A DNA stretch of 50,810 nt from Gemmatimonadota bacterium (GTDB lineage: Bacteria > Gemmatimonadota > Gemmatimonadetes > Palauibacterales > KS3-K002): positions 2,644,656-2,695,465 of the forward strand of contig CP070812.1 in assembly GCA_020344015.1 (NCBI GenBank). The letters run 5' to 3'. Of the stretch, positions 44,520 through 50,810 are shown one piece after another. The position numbers and the translations under genes were made by a program. Position 1 is the first letter of the stretch. Every line of letters starts with the position of its first letter. Under the pieces are notes generated by a model. That model made no database searches. It saw nothing but the letters and a program-made list of their open reading frames with translations, and was not told the DNA's origin.

Positions 44520-44593
44520 TGGGCCCGGCAGGACTCGAACCTGCGACCTACCGATTATGAGTCGGCTGCTCTAACCAACTGAGCTACGGGCCC
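44520..44593 (-). tRNA. tRNA with anticodon CAT (Met elongator or Ile2)
   Basis: The minus strand forms a complete cloverleaf. The acceptor GGGCCCG pairs with CGGGCCC, the D-arm has AGCTCAGTTGGTTAGAGC, the anticodon loop is CTCATAA, and the T-loop has GGTTCGAGTCC. The discriminator is A and CCA is not encoded. The body resembles both elongator tRNA-Met and lysidine-modified tRNA-Ile2. I cannot separate them by eye, but it is not an initiator, since the anticodon stem lacks the three G-C pairs. The 5' half is duplicated exactly at 46776-46815. Confidence 0.95.
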
Positions 44594-44594
44594 G
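44555..44594. repeat. att-like direct repeat, left copy (inside the intact tRNA)
   Basis: Forty bases identical to 46776-46815. It begins TTATGAGTCGGCTGCTCTAA on the plus strand and ends ACGGGCCCG. The identity starts within the anticodon loop, a known crossover site for some tyrosine recombinases. Confidence 0.95.
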
Positions 44595-44660
44595 AAACGT
44601 GCTATTCTGCTGCCACGCAACGCATTTGCTGTTTGGCCGATTGGGGCCAAACCGCGGGGT

Positions 44661-44684
44661 GTGTGAGTTTCGTGTGAGAGTTTC
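44661..44684 (+). repeat. Paired boxes, possible integrase arm-type sites (left)
   Basis: GTGTGAGTTTC (44661-44671) is followed directly by GTGTGAGAGTTTC (44672-44684) and then TCCCCTC. The same arrangement recurs near the right end (46649-46671), and an inverted single copy lies at 44885-44897. Confidence 0.6.
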
Positions 44685-44692
44685 TCCCCTCA

Positions 44693-44860
44693 TCATCCCA
44701 CCTCCCGCAGCTCCGCGCCTTGGGTGACTGCCTTCAACATAGTACGTCCGTCCGGTTGCTGGTAGGCCGACTTCAGCGCCTGCAGGCTCGACCACCCGCC
44801 GGCCTGAGCGACGTCGACATCGGGCAGGTCCTTCCGGGTGCTGGCCCACAGTCGGCACCT
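44693..44860 (-). pseudogene. Tyrosine recombinase (integrase) C-terminal remnant
   Basis: The last roughly 55 residues of the frame read RLWASTRKDLPDVDVAQAGG, W, SSLQALKSAYQQPDGRTML, KAVTQGAELREVG. This fits the end of site-specific tyrosine recombinases, with the GGW after the H/W position and the catalytic Tyr in SAYQQPD. The frame stays open to 45064, but the upstream residues (for example CESFEGEIHWPG) no longer look like an integrase. No other part of the catalytic domain is found, so the gene is truncated. It sits 100 bp from the intact tRNA, the normal place for an island integrase. Confidence 0.75.
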
Positions 44861-45127
44861 CCCGGGCCAATGGATCTCACCCTCGAAACTCTCACACCGG
44901 TCACCAAAGCCCTTGCGCGATGCGGGCCTTCGGGCTAAGGCCGGAGGACTATACAACCTCTGGCCCGGTTCCGCCCGGTCCCGTCCTGCGAGTTCGGGTC
45001 GAGACGGCTTCGGCAACCGCGGATAACGAGGTGCCCCCCGGTGGCGGTGGGGGGTCCTGGGCACTCTTCAAGGGGACGGACCGGTTCGTAGTAATGGTTG
45101 TGCAGTGATAGTTGTTCTCGCTCTCGC

Positions 45128-45156
45128 TTGCTCGGTCCCAGCCTTACCTGCATACT
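45128..45156 (+). promoter_or_regulatory. Candidate promoter of the first island gene
   Basis: TTGCTC (45128-45133) and CATACT (45151-45156) are separated by 17 bp, about 50 bp upstream of the start codon. Confidence 0.35.
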
Positions 45157-45180
45157 AGAGGTACCTCAAGAATCCCCCTG

Positions 45181-45221
45181 TCCGGGAGCGAAAGGAGGTT
45201 GCCGTATGATCGCTCCACGGA
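45181..45221 (+). repeat. Duplicated RBS/start block, copy 1
   Basis: Forty-one bases are identical to 45842-45882. They cover TCCGGGAGCG, the RBS AAAGGAGG, the ATG and codons for MIAPR. Weaker similarity continues through the signal peptide to about 45300 (45961 in copy 2). Confidence 0.95.
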
Positions 45222-45805
45222 CCGTTTCCCTCGTTATAGCGCTTATCCTCACAGCGCAGGCAGATCTCTTCGCTCATCAGCAACCGCCAATCGCGCCCGG
45301 CGAGAGTGACCGGGCGGGTTTAGCGGCTCGCCTCGTGCCAGGTATTCTGTACGCCGGCGCCAGCTTCGGAGACAAGAATCCCAAGTTCAGTGGAAAGATC
45401 GGGCCCAGCATTGGGGGGCAGTTCTGGGCACCCATGACGTCTTCCCTTGCCTTTGTCCTCGAGGGCGTCTGGCAGCCGACTGAAACTGAAGTGGAGTGTC
45501 CCCAAGAGTTCCCCGACGACGCGTTCAGCGCCTTCTATTTGCTCGGGGGACTCGAGGTTGCCGTTAAGAATGCCTATGTGCGACCTAGTGTTGGGCTCGT
45601 CTTTCGCAGTTGGTCTGGCGCCGACGCGCCCGGGGATGAGGCCGGTTTCGCGCTGGGGTTTGCAGTCGGCAGCGAGCGACCGCTCGGCGGGCGTTTCCAT
45701 ATCTCCCCGGAGCTGGAGGTGCGTCTGTCCGCTGAGTACGGTCTCCGCACCTATGTGTTTGCATTTCAGGTGCCTGTCGGTTGGCGGACTGCTGGTCAGC
45801 AGTAG
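45206..45805 (+). CDS. Secreted barrel-like protein carried by the island
   Basis: A 199-residue protein with a signal peptide (MIAPRTVSLVIALILTAQAD, then LFAHQ). The mature part is beta-rich: LVPGILYAGASFGDKNPKF, GPSIGGQFWAPMTSSLAFVL, AYVRPSVGLVFRSWSG. It finishes LRTYVFAFQVPVGWRTAGQQ, suggesting a small outer-membrane barrel. The RBS AAAGGAGG is 7 bp before the ATG. The RBS and signal region are duplicated in the next gene, but the mature sequences are unrelated. Function unknown. Confidence 0.8.
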   Translation: MIAPRTVSLVIALILTAQADLFAHQQPPIAPGESDRAGLAARLVPGILYAGASFGDKNPKFSGKIGPSIGGQFWAPMTSSLAFVLEGVWQPTETEVECPQEFPDDAFSAFYLLGGLEVAVKNAYVRPSVGLVFRSWSGADAPGDEAGFALGFAVGSERPLGGRFHISPELEVRLSAEYGLRTYVFAFQVPVGWRTAGQQ

Positions 45806-45841
45806 GTAGGGTGCAGGCACTGCAACTCCACACACCCAAAT

Positions 45842-45882
45842 TCCGGGAGCGAAAGGAGGTTGCCGTATGATCGCTCCACGGA
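45842..45882 (+). repeat. Duplicated RBS/start block, copy 2
   Basis: The second copy of the 41-bp block at 45181-45221, preceding the second island gene. Confidence 0.95.
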
Positions 45883-46601
45883 TCGCTTCTCTCGTTGCCG
45901 CGCTTGTCCTCGTAGCGTCAGTCGATCTCTTTGCCCAGCAGGAACCGCCAGTCGCGCCAGGTGATCGGGTCCGCGTCACAGCGCCAACTGAAGTCTCCGG
46001 TCGGTTCGTAGGCACCGTCATGGAGATTGGCGCAGATACCTGCGTACTGGAAGTTGAGGGCCGCGCTGAGCCCTGGGCACTGCCGCTGGCTTCGGTCGAG
46101 ACGCTTGAGGTCAGGAAGTGGGCCATGTTCCGGCCGTTACACATTCTTATCGGAGCGGGTGCGGGGCTGCTCGTCGGCGGTATTATGGCGGCCAACATAA
46201 TCAGCGAAGAAGCACCCTTTGCCGAGGAAAGAGCGACTGAGAGGCTCGTCTTCGGGCCGTTGATCGGCGGTTTCGTTGGTGCGGTGATCCCGGGCAAGGT
46301 TTGGAAGCGCGTCGACTTGGAGGAGATTCGCGTACAACTGCGAGTACGAGTGGCCGGCGCCCCTTCACTTAGCCTCTCGATGTCCGTAGCTGTCCAGCAG
46401 GGGGCGTGCCGGCTCGCAGTGGGCGCCGGTGTCGGCTCAGTTATCGTGACCGACCGCTGGGAGGAAGTCCCTTTGCACCGCCTGCGCGTCAGCATGGTGC
46501 CGCACCGTAACGCCAGCTTGCGATCCGGGTGTCGGTCGCCTTCTGACGGGGACAGGGAACGTCACACCTTCCTGCCACCGTGCCGCCTGAGCGCCCGGTG
46601 A
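45867..46601 (+). CDS. Secreted or membrane protein with glycine-zipper segment, carried by the island
   Basis: A 244-residue protein. The signal peptide (MIAPRIASLVAALVLVASVD, LFAQQ) is shared with the previous gene. A small beta domain GDRVRVTAPTEVSGRFVGTV to LPLASVETLEV follows. Next come two glycine-rich hydrophobic segments (HILIGAGAGLLVGGIMAANI and FGPLIGGFVGAVIPG), then KRVDLEEIRVQLR. After about residue 168 the sequence becomes Arg/Ser/His-rich and loses pattern, which may reflect a frameshift past a normal end near SLSLSMSV. Function unknown. Confidence 0.7.
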   Translation: MIAPRIASLVAALVLVASVDLFAQQEPPVAPGDRVRVTAPTEVSGRFVGTVMEIGADTCVLEVEGRAEPWALPLASVETLEVRKWAMFRPLHILIGAGAGLLVGGIMAANIISEEAPFAEERATERLVFGPLIGGFVGAVIPGKVWKRVDLEEIRVQLRVRVAGAPSLSLSMSVAVQQGACRLAVGAGVGSVIVTDRWEEVPLHRLRVSMVPHRNASLRSGCRSPSDGDRERHTFLPPCRLSAR

Positions 46602-46648
46602 ACGAGTAACGCCAGTCCGCCGGGTTGGCGTTGCGTCTTACTTGGCTT

Positions 46649-46671
46649 GTGTGAGTTTCTGTGTCAGTTTC
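46649..46671 (+). repeat. Paired boxes, possible integrase arm-type sites (right)
   Basis: GTGTGAGTTTC (46649-46659) and GTGTCAGTTTC (46661-46671) are followed by CCCTC. The layout and orientation match the left pair at 44661-44684. Confidence 0.6.
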
Positions 46672-46697
46672 CCCTCTACAGCATGTGAAAATGGCAA

Positions 46698-46730
46698 GGG
46701 GCCCCCACCGCATGATGCGGTGAAGGCCCC
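46698..46730 (-). terminator. Hairpin terminator near the right end of the island
   Basis: Outer stem GGGGCC/GGCCCC and inner stem CACCGCA-TGA-TGCGGTG. On the minus strand it is followed by TTGCCATTTTC. It would stop transcripts entering from the orphan tRNA promoter at 46827-46856. The 46602-46945 stretch otherwise contains the paired boxes, the tRNA fragment and its promoter. Confidence 0.55.
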
Positions 46731-46775
46731 CGTGATTACTGTATTCTGTTGAAACTCGGGCGGGTGTGCGGCGGG

Positions 46776-46814
46776 TTATGAGTCGGCTGCTCTAACCAAC
46801 TGAGCTACGGGCCC
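46776..46814 (-). pseudogene. tRNA 5'-half fragment (right att copy)
   Basis: It is identical to the 5' half of the tRNA at 44520-44593, from the acceptor 5' strand through the D-arm to the anticodon loop. The adjoining sequence (46731-46775) does not supply the 3' half, so this is not a functional tRNA. It is what remains of the original 5' half after island insertion. Confidence 0.9.
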
Positions 46815-46826
46815 GTTCCATCCTGG

Positions 46827-46856
46827 GCTATACCCGAGGAGCCAAGGCAGCGTCAA
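46827..46856 (-). promoter_or_regulatory. Orphaned tRNA promoter
   Basis: TTGACG (46851-46856) and TATAGC (46827-46832) are separated by 18 bp. They end 12 bp before the tRNA fragment's 5' end, the normal spacing for a tRNA gene. It now drives the fragment, not the intact tRNA. Confidence 0.65.
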
Positions 46857-46945
46857 GCCCGTTCGGCCCCAGACGGCCTCCCTTTCTTGACTCGCCCTTG
46901 ACCGCGGGCCACTCAAATAGATTTGGACAGTCACAGGAGGTAATC

Positions 46946-47140
46946 ATGAGAAAGGTTCGCCGACGTCTTCTCTGCGCGTTGCTCATCATGGGGGTGGTGG
47001 CTCTTCCCGTGGTCACGCCCGGTTGTGCTCCAGATATGACTGGACCGTCGTGTTCCAGTGCGGGTCAACCCTGCGGCTGGCTGGCCGGCTGCTGTGACGT
47101 TCTGGTGTGCGCAGAAAACGAGATCTGCGTTTGGCCTTGA
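46946..47140 (+). CDS. Small secreted six-cysteine peptide with knottin-like spacing
   Basis: A 64-residue protein: basic N-terminus and hydrophobic signal (MRKVRRRLLCALLIMGVVAL), then PVVTPGC, which could be a non-canonical lipobox. The C-terminal part holds six Cys in the order C-x6-C-x5-CC-x4-C-x5-C. This spacing matches the inhibitor cystine knot framework (C-C-CC-C-C). The RBS AGGAGG is 6 bp before the ATG. I recognise no family. The knot is inferred from spacing only; the peptide could be a lipoprotein tethered through the Cys at residue 27. It lies just outside the right end of the tRNA island. Confidence 0.7.
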   Translation: MRKVRRRLLCALLIMGVVALPVVTPGCAPDMTGPSCSSAGQPCGWLAGCCDVLVCAENEICVWP

Positions 47141-47221
47141 CGCGATTCCGGTGAGCGCTTCCCTCCTGCCGGGTTGCCATCTCCTCCGAGACACCCGACT
47201 CCAGCCGGCGGTGTGTTCGGC

Positions 47222-47250
47222 TTGACACCCCGGGCCGCGGCGCGAAGTTA
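47222..47250 (+). promoter_or_regulatory. Promoter of trkA-trkH
   Basis: TTGACA (47222-47227) and AAGTTA (47245-47250) are separated by 17 bp, 60 bp upstream of the trkA ATG. Confidence 0.6.
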
Positions 47251-47309
47251 CCGGGGCTGCGCTGGACCAGCCGCCCAGCCCGCGCCGGGTAAACGGGAGA
47301 GGATGCTCA

Positions 47310-48653
47310 ATGAAGATTCTGATCGTCGGCGCCGGCGCCGTCGGTTTCCACCTGGCAGAACATCTGTCGGAAGAGGGGCACGACATCGTGCTCATCGACC
47401 AGGACAAGGAACGCGCCGCCAACGCCCAGGAACAGCTGGACATCATGACGATCGTGGGCAACGGCGCCAGCCTCGCGGTCCTCGAGCATGCGGGTGTCGC
47501 CGATATCGATCTCCTGGCGGCGGTCACGAATGTCGACGAGGTGAACCTCGTCGCCTGCATGTCGGCCGGACCCTACAGCATAAGGACTAAGGTCGCCCGC
47601 GTCTCGAACCCCGACTATTTCGGCGACACGTCCCCGCAGCGAGGCGCGCAGCGGGGCGTCGACCGGATGATCAACCCGGAGCTGGAGTGTGCCTGGGAGA
47701 CCTTCCAACTCTTGCAGTCGGAGGCGGCCAGCGAGCTGGCCTTCTTCGCCGGCGGCCGCGTGCAGCTACTCGGCCTCACGGTCCACGAAGGTGCACCGGT
47801 CGTGGGTAAGACGCTGGCCGAGATCGCGGCGTCGGAGAAAGACCGGCGCTACCTGACGGTGGCGATCAAGCGTGGCGACCAAACCATAGTCCCGCGCGGC
47901 GATAACCGGTTCCTCGCCGAGGACCTGGTATATATCATCGGCCAGTCGACGCAGATGCCGCGGGTGCTCGAACTGGCCGGCTACCGCGATTTCAAGCTGC
48001 GGCGCGTGATGATCGCCGGCGGCGGCCGCATGTCGGTCTACCTGGCCAAGATCCTCGAGGACCACGACATCGAGTGCACGATCATCGAGGCGGATCGGGC
48101 CCGCTGTGTGGAGCTGGCCGAGGAACTGAAGAAGACACTTATACTGCACGGCGATGCGACGGACATGGAACTGCTCGAGATGGAGGGGGTCGAGGGGCTG
48201 GACGGCTTCGTCGTGTTCACCGGTAGCGATGACACGAACATGCTGAGCAGCTTGCTGGCGAAGGACCTGGGCGTCCGCAAAGTCGTCGCGCTGATCAACA
48301 AGATCGACTACATCCCGTTGGTCAGAAAGGTAGGGATCGACGCCGCAGTCTCACCGCGGATCTCGGCGGTCAACACGATTCTCAAGTACGTGCGCCGCGG
48401 GATCGTCGTTTCGGTCGCCGCTCTGCGTGGAATCGATGCGGAGGTCATCGAATTCAGCGTCGAACCGGGGAGCCGCATTGCCGGGAAGACGCTCGCCGAG
48501 ATCGATTTCCCGAAGAACAGCCTGGTCGGCGCGGTCATCAGAGGTGACGAGGTCGTGGTGCCGACCGGCGATTGCGCTCTGGCGCACGGCGACAGGGTCG
48601 CGGTCCTGGCGCTGCCGGACGCCGTCAAGCCCGTCGAGAAGCTCTTCCAGTGA
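47310..48653 (+). CDS. trkA: Trk potassium uptake regulatory subunit TrkA
   Basis: TrkA is the cytoplasmic NAD(H)/nucleotide-binding regulator that gates the TrkH channel. The 447-residue protein has two tandem RCK units. The first is an N-domain starting MKILIVGAGAVGFHLAEHLS followed by a C-domain (LTVHEGAPVVGKTLAEIA). The second is VMIAGGGRMSVYLAKILED, then SRIAGKTLAEIDFPKNSLVG. GAGAGG is 7 bp before the ATG. Its stop overlaps the trkH start (GTGA), so the two subunits are translationally coupled. Confidence 0.97.
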   Translation: MKILIVGAGAVGFHLAEHLSEEGHDIVLIDQDKERAANAQEQLDIMTIVGNGASLAVLEHAGVADIDLLAAVTNVDEVNLVACMSAGPYSIRTKVARVSNPDYFGDTSPQRGAQRGVDRMINPELECAWETFQLLQSEAASELAFFAGGRVQLLGLTVHEGAPVVGKTLAEIAASEKDRRYLTVAIKRGDQTIVPRGDNRFLAEDLVYIIGQSTQMPRVLELAGYRDFKLRRVMIAGGGRMSVYLAKILEDHDIECTIIEADRARCVELAEELKKTLILHGDATDMELLEMEGVEGLDGFVVFTGSDDTNMLSSLLAKDLGVRKVVALINKIDYIPLVRKVGIDAAVSPRISAVNTILKYVRRGIVVSVAALRGIDAEVIEFSVEPGSRIAGKTLAEIDFPKNSLVGAVIRGDEVVVPTGDCALAHGDRVAVLALPDAVKPVEKLFQ

Positions 48654-50110
48654 CGCGCCCGCACACAAGCTCGACGAACGACGTCTTACACATAACCGGC
48701 CCGATCATCGCCGCCGTCGGCGCGGCTATGGCTCTGTCAGGGATCGTCGCGCTGCTGTACAGGGGCTCCGATGCCGTGCCGCTCATCGCGTCGGCCGGGA
48801 TCGCCATTGTCGTCGGCGCCGCTATGAACCGGTTCACCTCGAGGCCCGACGATATCTCGATCCGCGAGAGCTATATCACGGTCAGCCTGGCGTGGCTGAG
48901 CGCCGCCGTCTTCGGGGCACTACCCTACTGGTTCGCCGGGGTCGCGTCGCCGCTCGACGCGTTCTTCGAATCGATCTCCGGTTTCACCACGACAGGCGCC
49001 TCGATCTTCCCCAATCCCGAGTCGCTGCCACGCGGGATCCTGTTCTGGCGCGACATGAGCCAGTGGCTGGGCGGGATGGGGATCATCGTGCTGGTGGTCG
49101 CGGTGCTCCCGTTCCTGGGCGTGGGCGGCATGCAGCTGTTCCGCGCCGAAGTCCCGGGCCCGACGCCCGAACGATTGCGACCACGGATCCGCCAGACGGC
49201 CACCGTACTGTGGCGGGTGTACGTCGGACTGACCGCGGCCCAGACGGTTCTCTATCTGCTGGGCGGCATGAGCGTGTTCGACGCGGTGACCCACGCGTTC
49301 GGCACGATGCCGACGGGCGGTTTCTCTCCGCACGCCAATTCGATCGGCCACTTCACGTCACCGTACATACAGTACGTGACGATAATCTTCATGTACTTCG
49401 CCGGCGTGAACTTCGCGCTGCACTACCGCGCCCTACGGGGGAAGCCGCGCTCGGTGCTCGCCGATGAGGAGTGGCGGTTCTATTCCCTACTGCTGCTGGG
49501 CGCGCTCACCGTCGTGCTGACCGCCAATTTCGTTGCCGGGACCTACAATTCGATCGAGGAGACATTCCGAGCTTCAGCCTTCCAAGTGGTTTCGATCGGC
49601 ACGACGACGGGCTTCGCTACAGCCGACTACGTGACCTGGCCGGCGGTCACGCAGGTGGTGTTGCTCTTCTTGATGTTCGTGGGCGGGATGGCGGGCTCGA
49701 CGGGCGGCGGCATGAAGACGCTGCGTCTGTGGGCGGCCTTGAAGCAGGGGATGGTGGAGCTACGCAAGCACCTCCACCCGCGCGCGGTCATCGTGACACG
49801 CGTGGGCGGCAAGGTCGTGCCGGAAGGCGTGATACTCAACATCCTCGCTTTCCTGCTCCTGTTCGTGGCTTCGTTTATCGTCGGCGCTTTCCTGCTTACG
49901 GCGCTGGGAGTGGACCTGGTCACCGCGGCGGGCGCCTCGGCGGCCGCGATCGGGAACATCGGGCCCGGCCTCGCAAACGTCGGCCCGGCGGGGCACTACG
50001 CCTGGATGCCCGGGCTGGGGAAACTGATTCTCGGACTGCTGATGCTGCTCGGGCGGCTGGAGATCTACACGGTGCTGGTGCTGTTCCACCCGGAATTCTG
50101 GCGGAGATAG
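48650..50110 (+). CDS. trkH: Trk potassium uptake channel subunit TrkH
   Basis: TrkH is the membrane channel for K+ uptake (TrkH/KtrB superfamily). The 486-residue protein has four repeated M1-P-M2 units. Selectivity-filter-like segments are visible: ESISGFTTTGASIF, HAFGTMPTGGFSPH, VVSIGTTTGFATADY and SAAAIGNIGPGL. The start is a GTG overlapping the trkA stop. The C-terminus ends IYTVLVLFHPEFWRR, typical of TrkH. The gene is followed by an inverted-arm repeat that may act as a transcription barrier. Confidence 0.97.
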   Translation: MTRPHTSSTNDVLHITGPIIAAVGAAMALSGIVALLYRGSDAVPLIASAGIAIVVGAAMNRFTSRPDDISIRESYITVSLAWLSAAVFGALPYWFAGVASPLDAFFESISGFTTTGASIFPNPESLPRGILFWRDMSQWLGGMGIIVLVVAVLPFLGVGGMQLFRAEVPGPTPERLRPRIRQTATVLWRVYVGLTAAQTVLYLLGGMSVFDAVTHAFGTMPTGGFSPHANSIGHFTSPYIQYVTIIFMYFAGVNFALHYRALRGKPRSVLADEEWRFYSLLLLGALTVVLTANFVAGTYNSIEETFRASAFQVVSIGTTTGFATADYVTWPAVTQVVLLFLMFVGGMAGSTGGGMKTLRLWAALKQGMVELRKHLHPRAVIVTRVGGKVVPEGVILNILAFLLLFVASFIVGAFLLTALGVDLVTAAGASAAAIGNIGPGLANVGPAGHYAWMPGLGKLILGLLMLLGRLEIYTVLVLFHPEFWRR

Positions 50111-50141
50111 ATGGGAAGTTCGATTGGTCAATTGGCAAGTC

Positions 50142-50286
50142 GTTCGGGAATTCTCGAATGTCGATCAGGGGACCAGTAGAACAGGGGAGGTGGGGAAGTT
50201 TAGAAGCGCCACGGCAGGGCACATCTTTACCTCCCGACCTCCCCTAGTTGCACTGGTCCCCGAATCGACATTCGAGAATTCCCAGC
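50142..50286. repeat. Dispersed inverted-arm repeat, copy C (no gene)
   Basis: The left arm is 50142-50204 and the right arm, inverted, is 50225-50286, with only 20 bp between. Both match the arms around the four-helix-bundle gene (GGGAATTCTCGAATGTCGAT, GGGGACCAGT, AGGGGAGGT). It lies between convergent trkH and the coiled-coil gene. The long hairpin could also stop transcription from both sides (inference). Confidence 0.9.
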
Positions 50287-50287
50287 A

Positions 50288-50809
50288 CTATCTACGCTTT
50301 CTTCGTTTCCCCTTCCCCTCTTCCCTCTCGAGGCGGGCGAGTCGCTGCTCCAGCTCGAGGCGCGCACGGCGCAGTCGCTCTACCGTCTCGCGCTCGCGCT
50401 GGAGGCTCTCACGCAGTCGCTCGAGCTCGAGTGGGCCGGCAGTCTGTTGCTCCTCCGCGTCCGACCCGCCTCGATCGACAATCCCCGGGTCGTGCCGAGG
50501 CGGCGGGATCGCTGGCTCGAGACGGTCAACGTGTTTCCAGGCCGGGCTACCGGCCAGCGAGCCGAGAGTGTGGATCAGCTTCTCGAGCAGCTCCAGCAGG
50601 TCGCGGTGCATTGTTACCAGCTCGCGGTCGCGCACCAGCATGGCGGCCAGCAACTGCTCCAGTTCCTGGGGCGCCAGGCGCCCCCGGGGTCCTGCGACCT
50701 CGACGGGGAAGGCGCGGGTCAGCTCCGCCGACGATTCGCCATCCTGGGATCGCTCGACGCGCTCCTCCTCCGGCGGACCACCCCGCAACTCGCGCCGAAC
50801 CGATACACG
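50288..50809 (-). CDS. Coiled-coil protein, partial (start outside the window)
   Basis: The frame is open to the window edge, so the start is probably beyond it; a TTG at 50788 is the only in-window alternative. The visible 173 residues include LAPQELEQLLAAMLVRDREL and a helical region (HRDLLELLEKLIHTLGSLAG). A Pro-rich linker follows, then a C-terminal coiled coil (LELERLRESLQRERETVERL, RRARLELEQRLARLEREE) ending in basic GKGKRRKRR. There is no signal peptide or TM helix in the part seen. I recognise no family. Confidence 0.75.
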   Translation of the reverse strand, partial: RVSVRRELRGGPPEEERVERSQDGESSAELTRAFPVEVAGPRGRLAPQELEQLLAAMLVRDRELVTMHRDLLELLEKLIHTLGSLAGSPAWKHVDRLEPAIPPPRHDPGIVDRGGSDAEEQQTAGPLELERLRESLQRERETVERLRRARLELEQRLARLEREEGKGKRRKRR

Positions 50810-50810
50810 A

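Larger units (their letters stand above)
44555..46815. mobile_element. tRNA-integrated mini-island (2.2 kb)
   Basis: The segment is bounded by a 40-bp exact direct repeat (44555-44594 and 46776-46815). The repeat runs from the anticodon loop to the 5' end of the tRNA. Inside, next to the intact tRNA, is a tyrosine-recombinase C-terminal remnant reading toward the tRNA. Paired GTGTGAGTTTC-like boxes occur near both ends. The cargo is two secreted-protein genes. The element lacks a complete integrase, so it is probably immobile now. Confidence 0.85.

Noticed and set aside
45153..45160. TACTAGAG, identical to a synthetic cloning scar
   Set aside because: An 8-bp match is expected by chance in 50 kb, and the flanks are ordinary genomic sequence next to a native promoter and RBS.
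46776..46814. Second functional tRNA gene
   Set aside because: Only the 5' half is present; the adjoining bases do not pair to form the anticodon 3' strand, T-arm or acceptor 3' strand.

Overview
The window is GC-rich (roughly 65%), chromosomal, and reads like a member of the Gemmatimonadota or a close relative. The grounds are the gene order thrS-infC-rpmI-rplT-pheS-pheT-zapA-rny, several Ser/Thr kinases with N-terminal zinc ribbons, small outer-membrane barrels whose signal peptides end in A-Q, and the bacillithiol gene bshA. The phylum call is inference; no rRNA is present.

Layout. Positions 111-187 hold tRNA-Cys, followed by a secreted barrel-like protein (374-1933). From 18272 down to 1947 runs a minus-strand housekeeping block: thrS, infC, rpmI, rplT, pheS, pheT, a coiled-coil protein, zapA, a probable 6S-type RNA, rny, ymdB, folD, xseA, xseB, ispA, nadK, recN. 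Positions 18644-29830 form an accessory signalling region: a nitrilase-family amidase, three paralogous small outer-membrane barrels, one lipoprotein and three transmembrane Ser/Thr kinases. The kinases share the plan zinc ribbon, kinase, TM helix, and a common C-terminal NTF2/SnoaL-like domain, and the genes are arranged tail-to-tail or head-to-head with the barrels. At 29955-30472 a four-helix-bundle (S23/IVP-type) gene sits between inverted 62-bp repeat arms. groES-groEL follow (32661-30575), then a second minus-strand run from secD down to coaX: secD, secF, tatD, mutL, miaA, bshA, uppP, nadC, birA, coaX.

At 44555-46815 a 2.2-kb island is inserted in a tRNA with anticodon CAT. Evidence is a 40-bp exact duplication of the tRNA 5' half, a tyrosine-recombinase C-terminal remnant beside the intact tRNA, repeated GTGTGAGTTTC-type boxes at both ends, and two secreted-protein genes that share a duplicated RBS/signal-peptide block. 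The original tRNA promoter now lies beyond the far end of the island. To the right are a small six-cysteine protein with a knottin-like spacing, the potassium uptake pair trkA-trkH, another copy of the inverted-arm repeat, and a partial coiled-coil gene.

The most unusual material is (1) the inverted-arm repeat family with and without the four-helix-bundle gene, (2) the tRNA island that uncouples a tRNA from its promoter, (3) the kinase/barrel array with a shared C-terminal domain, and (4) the knottin-like secreted peptide.
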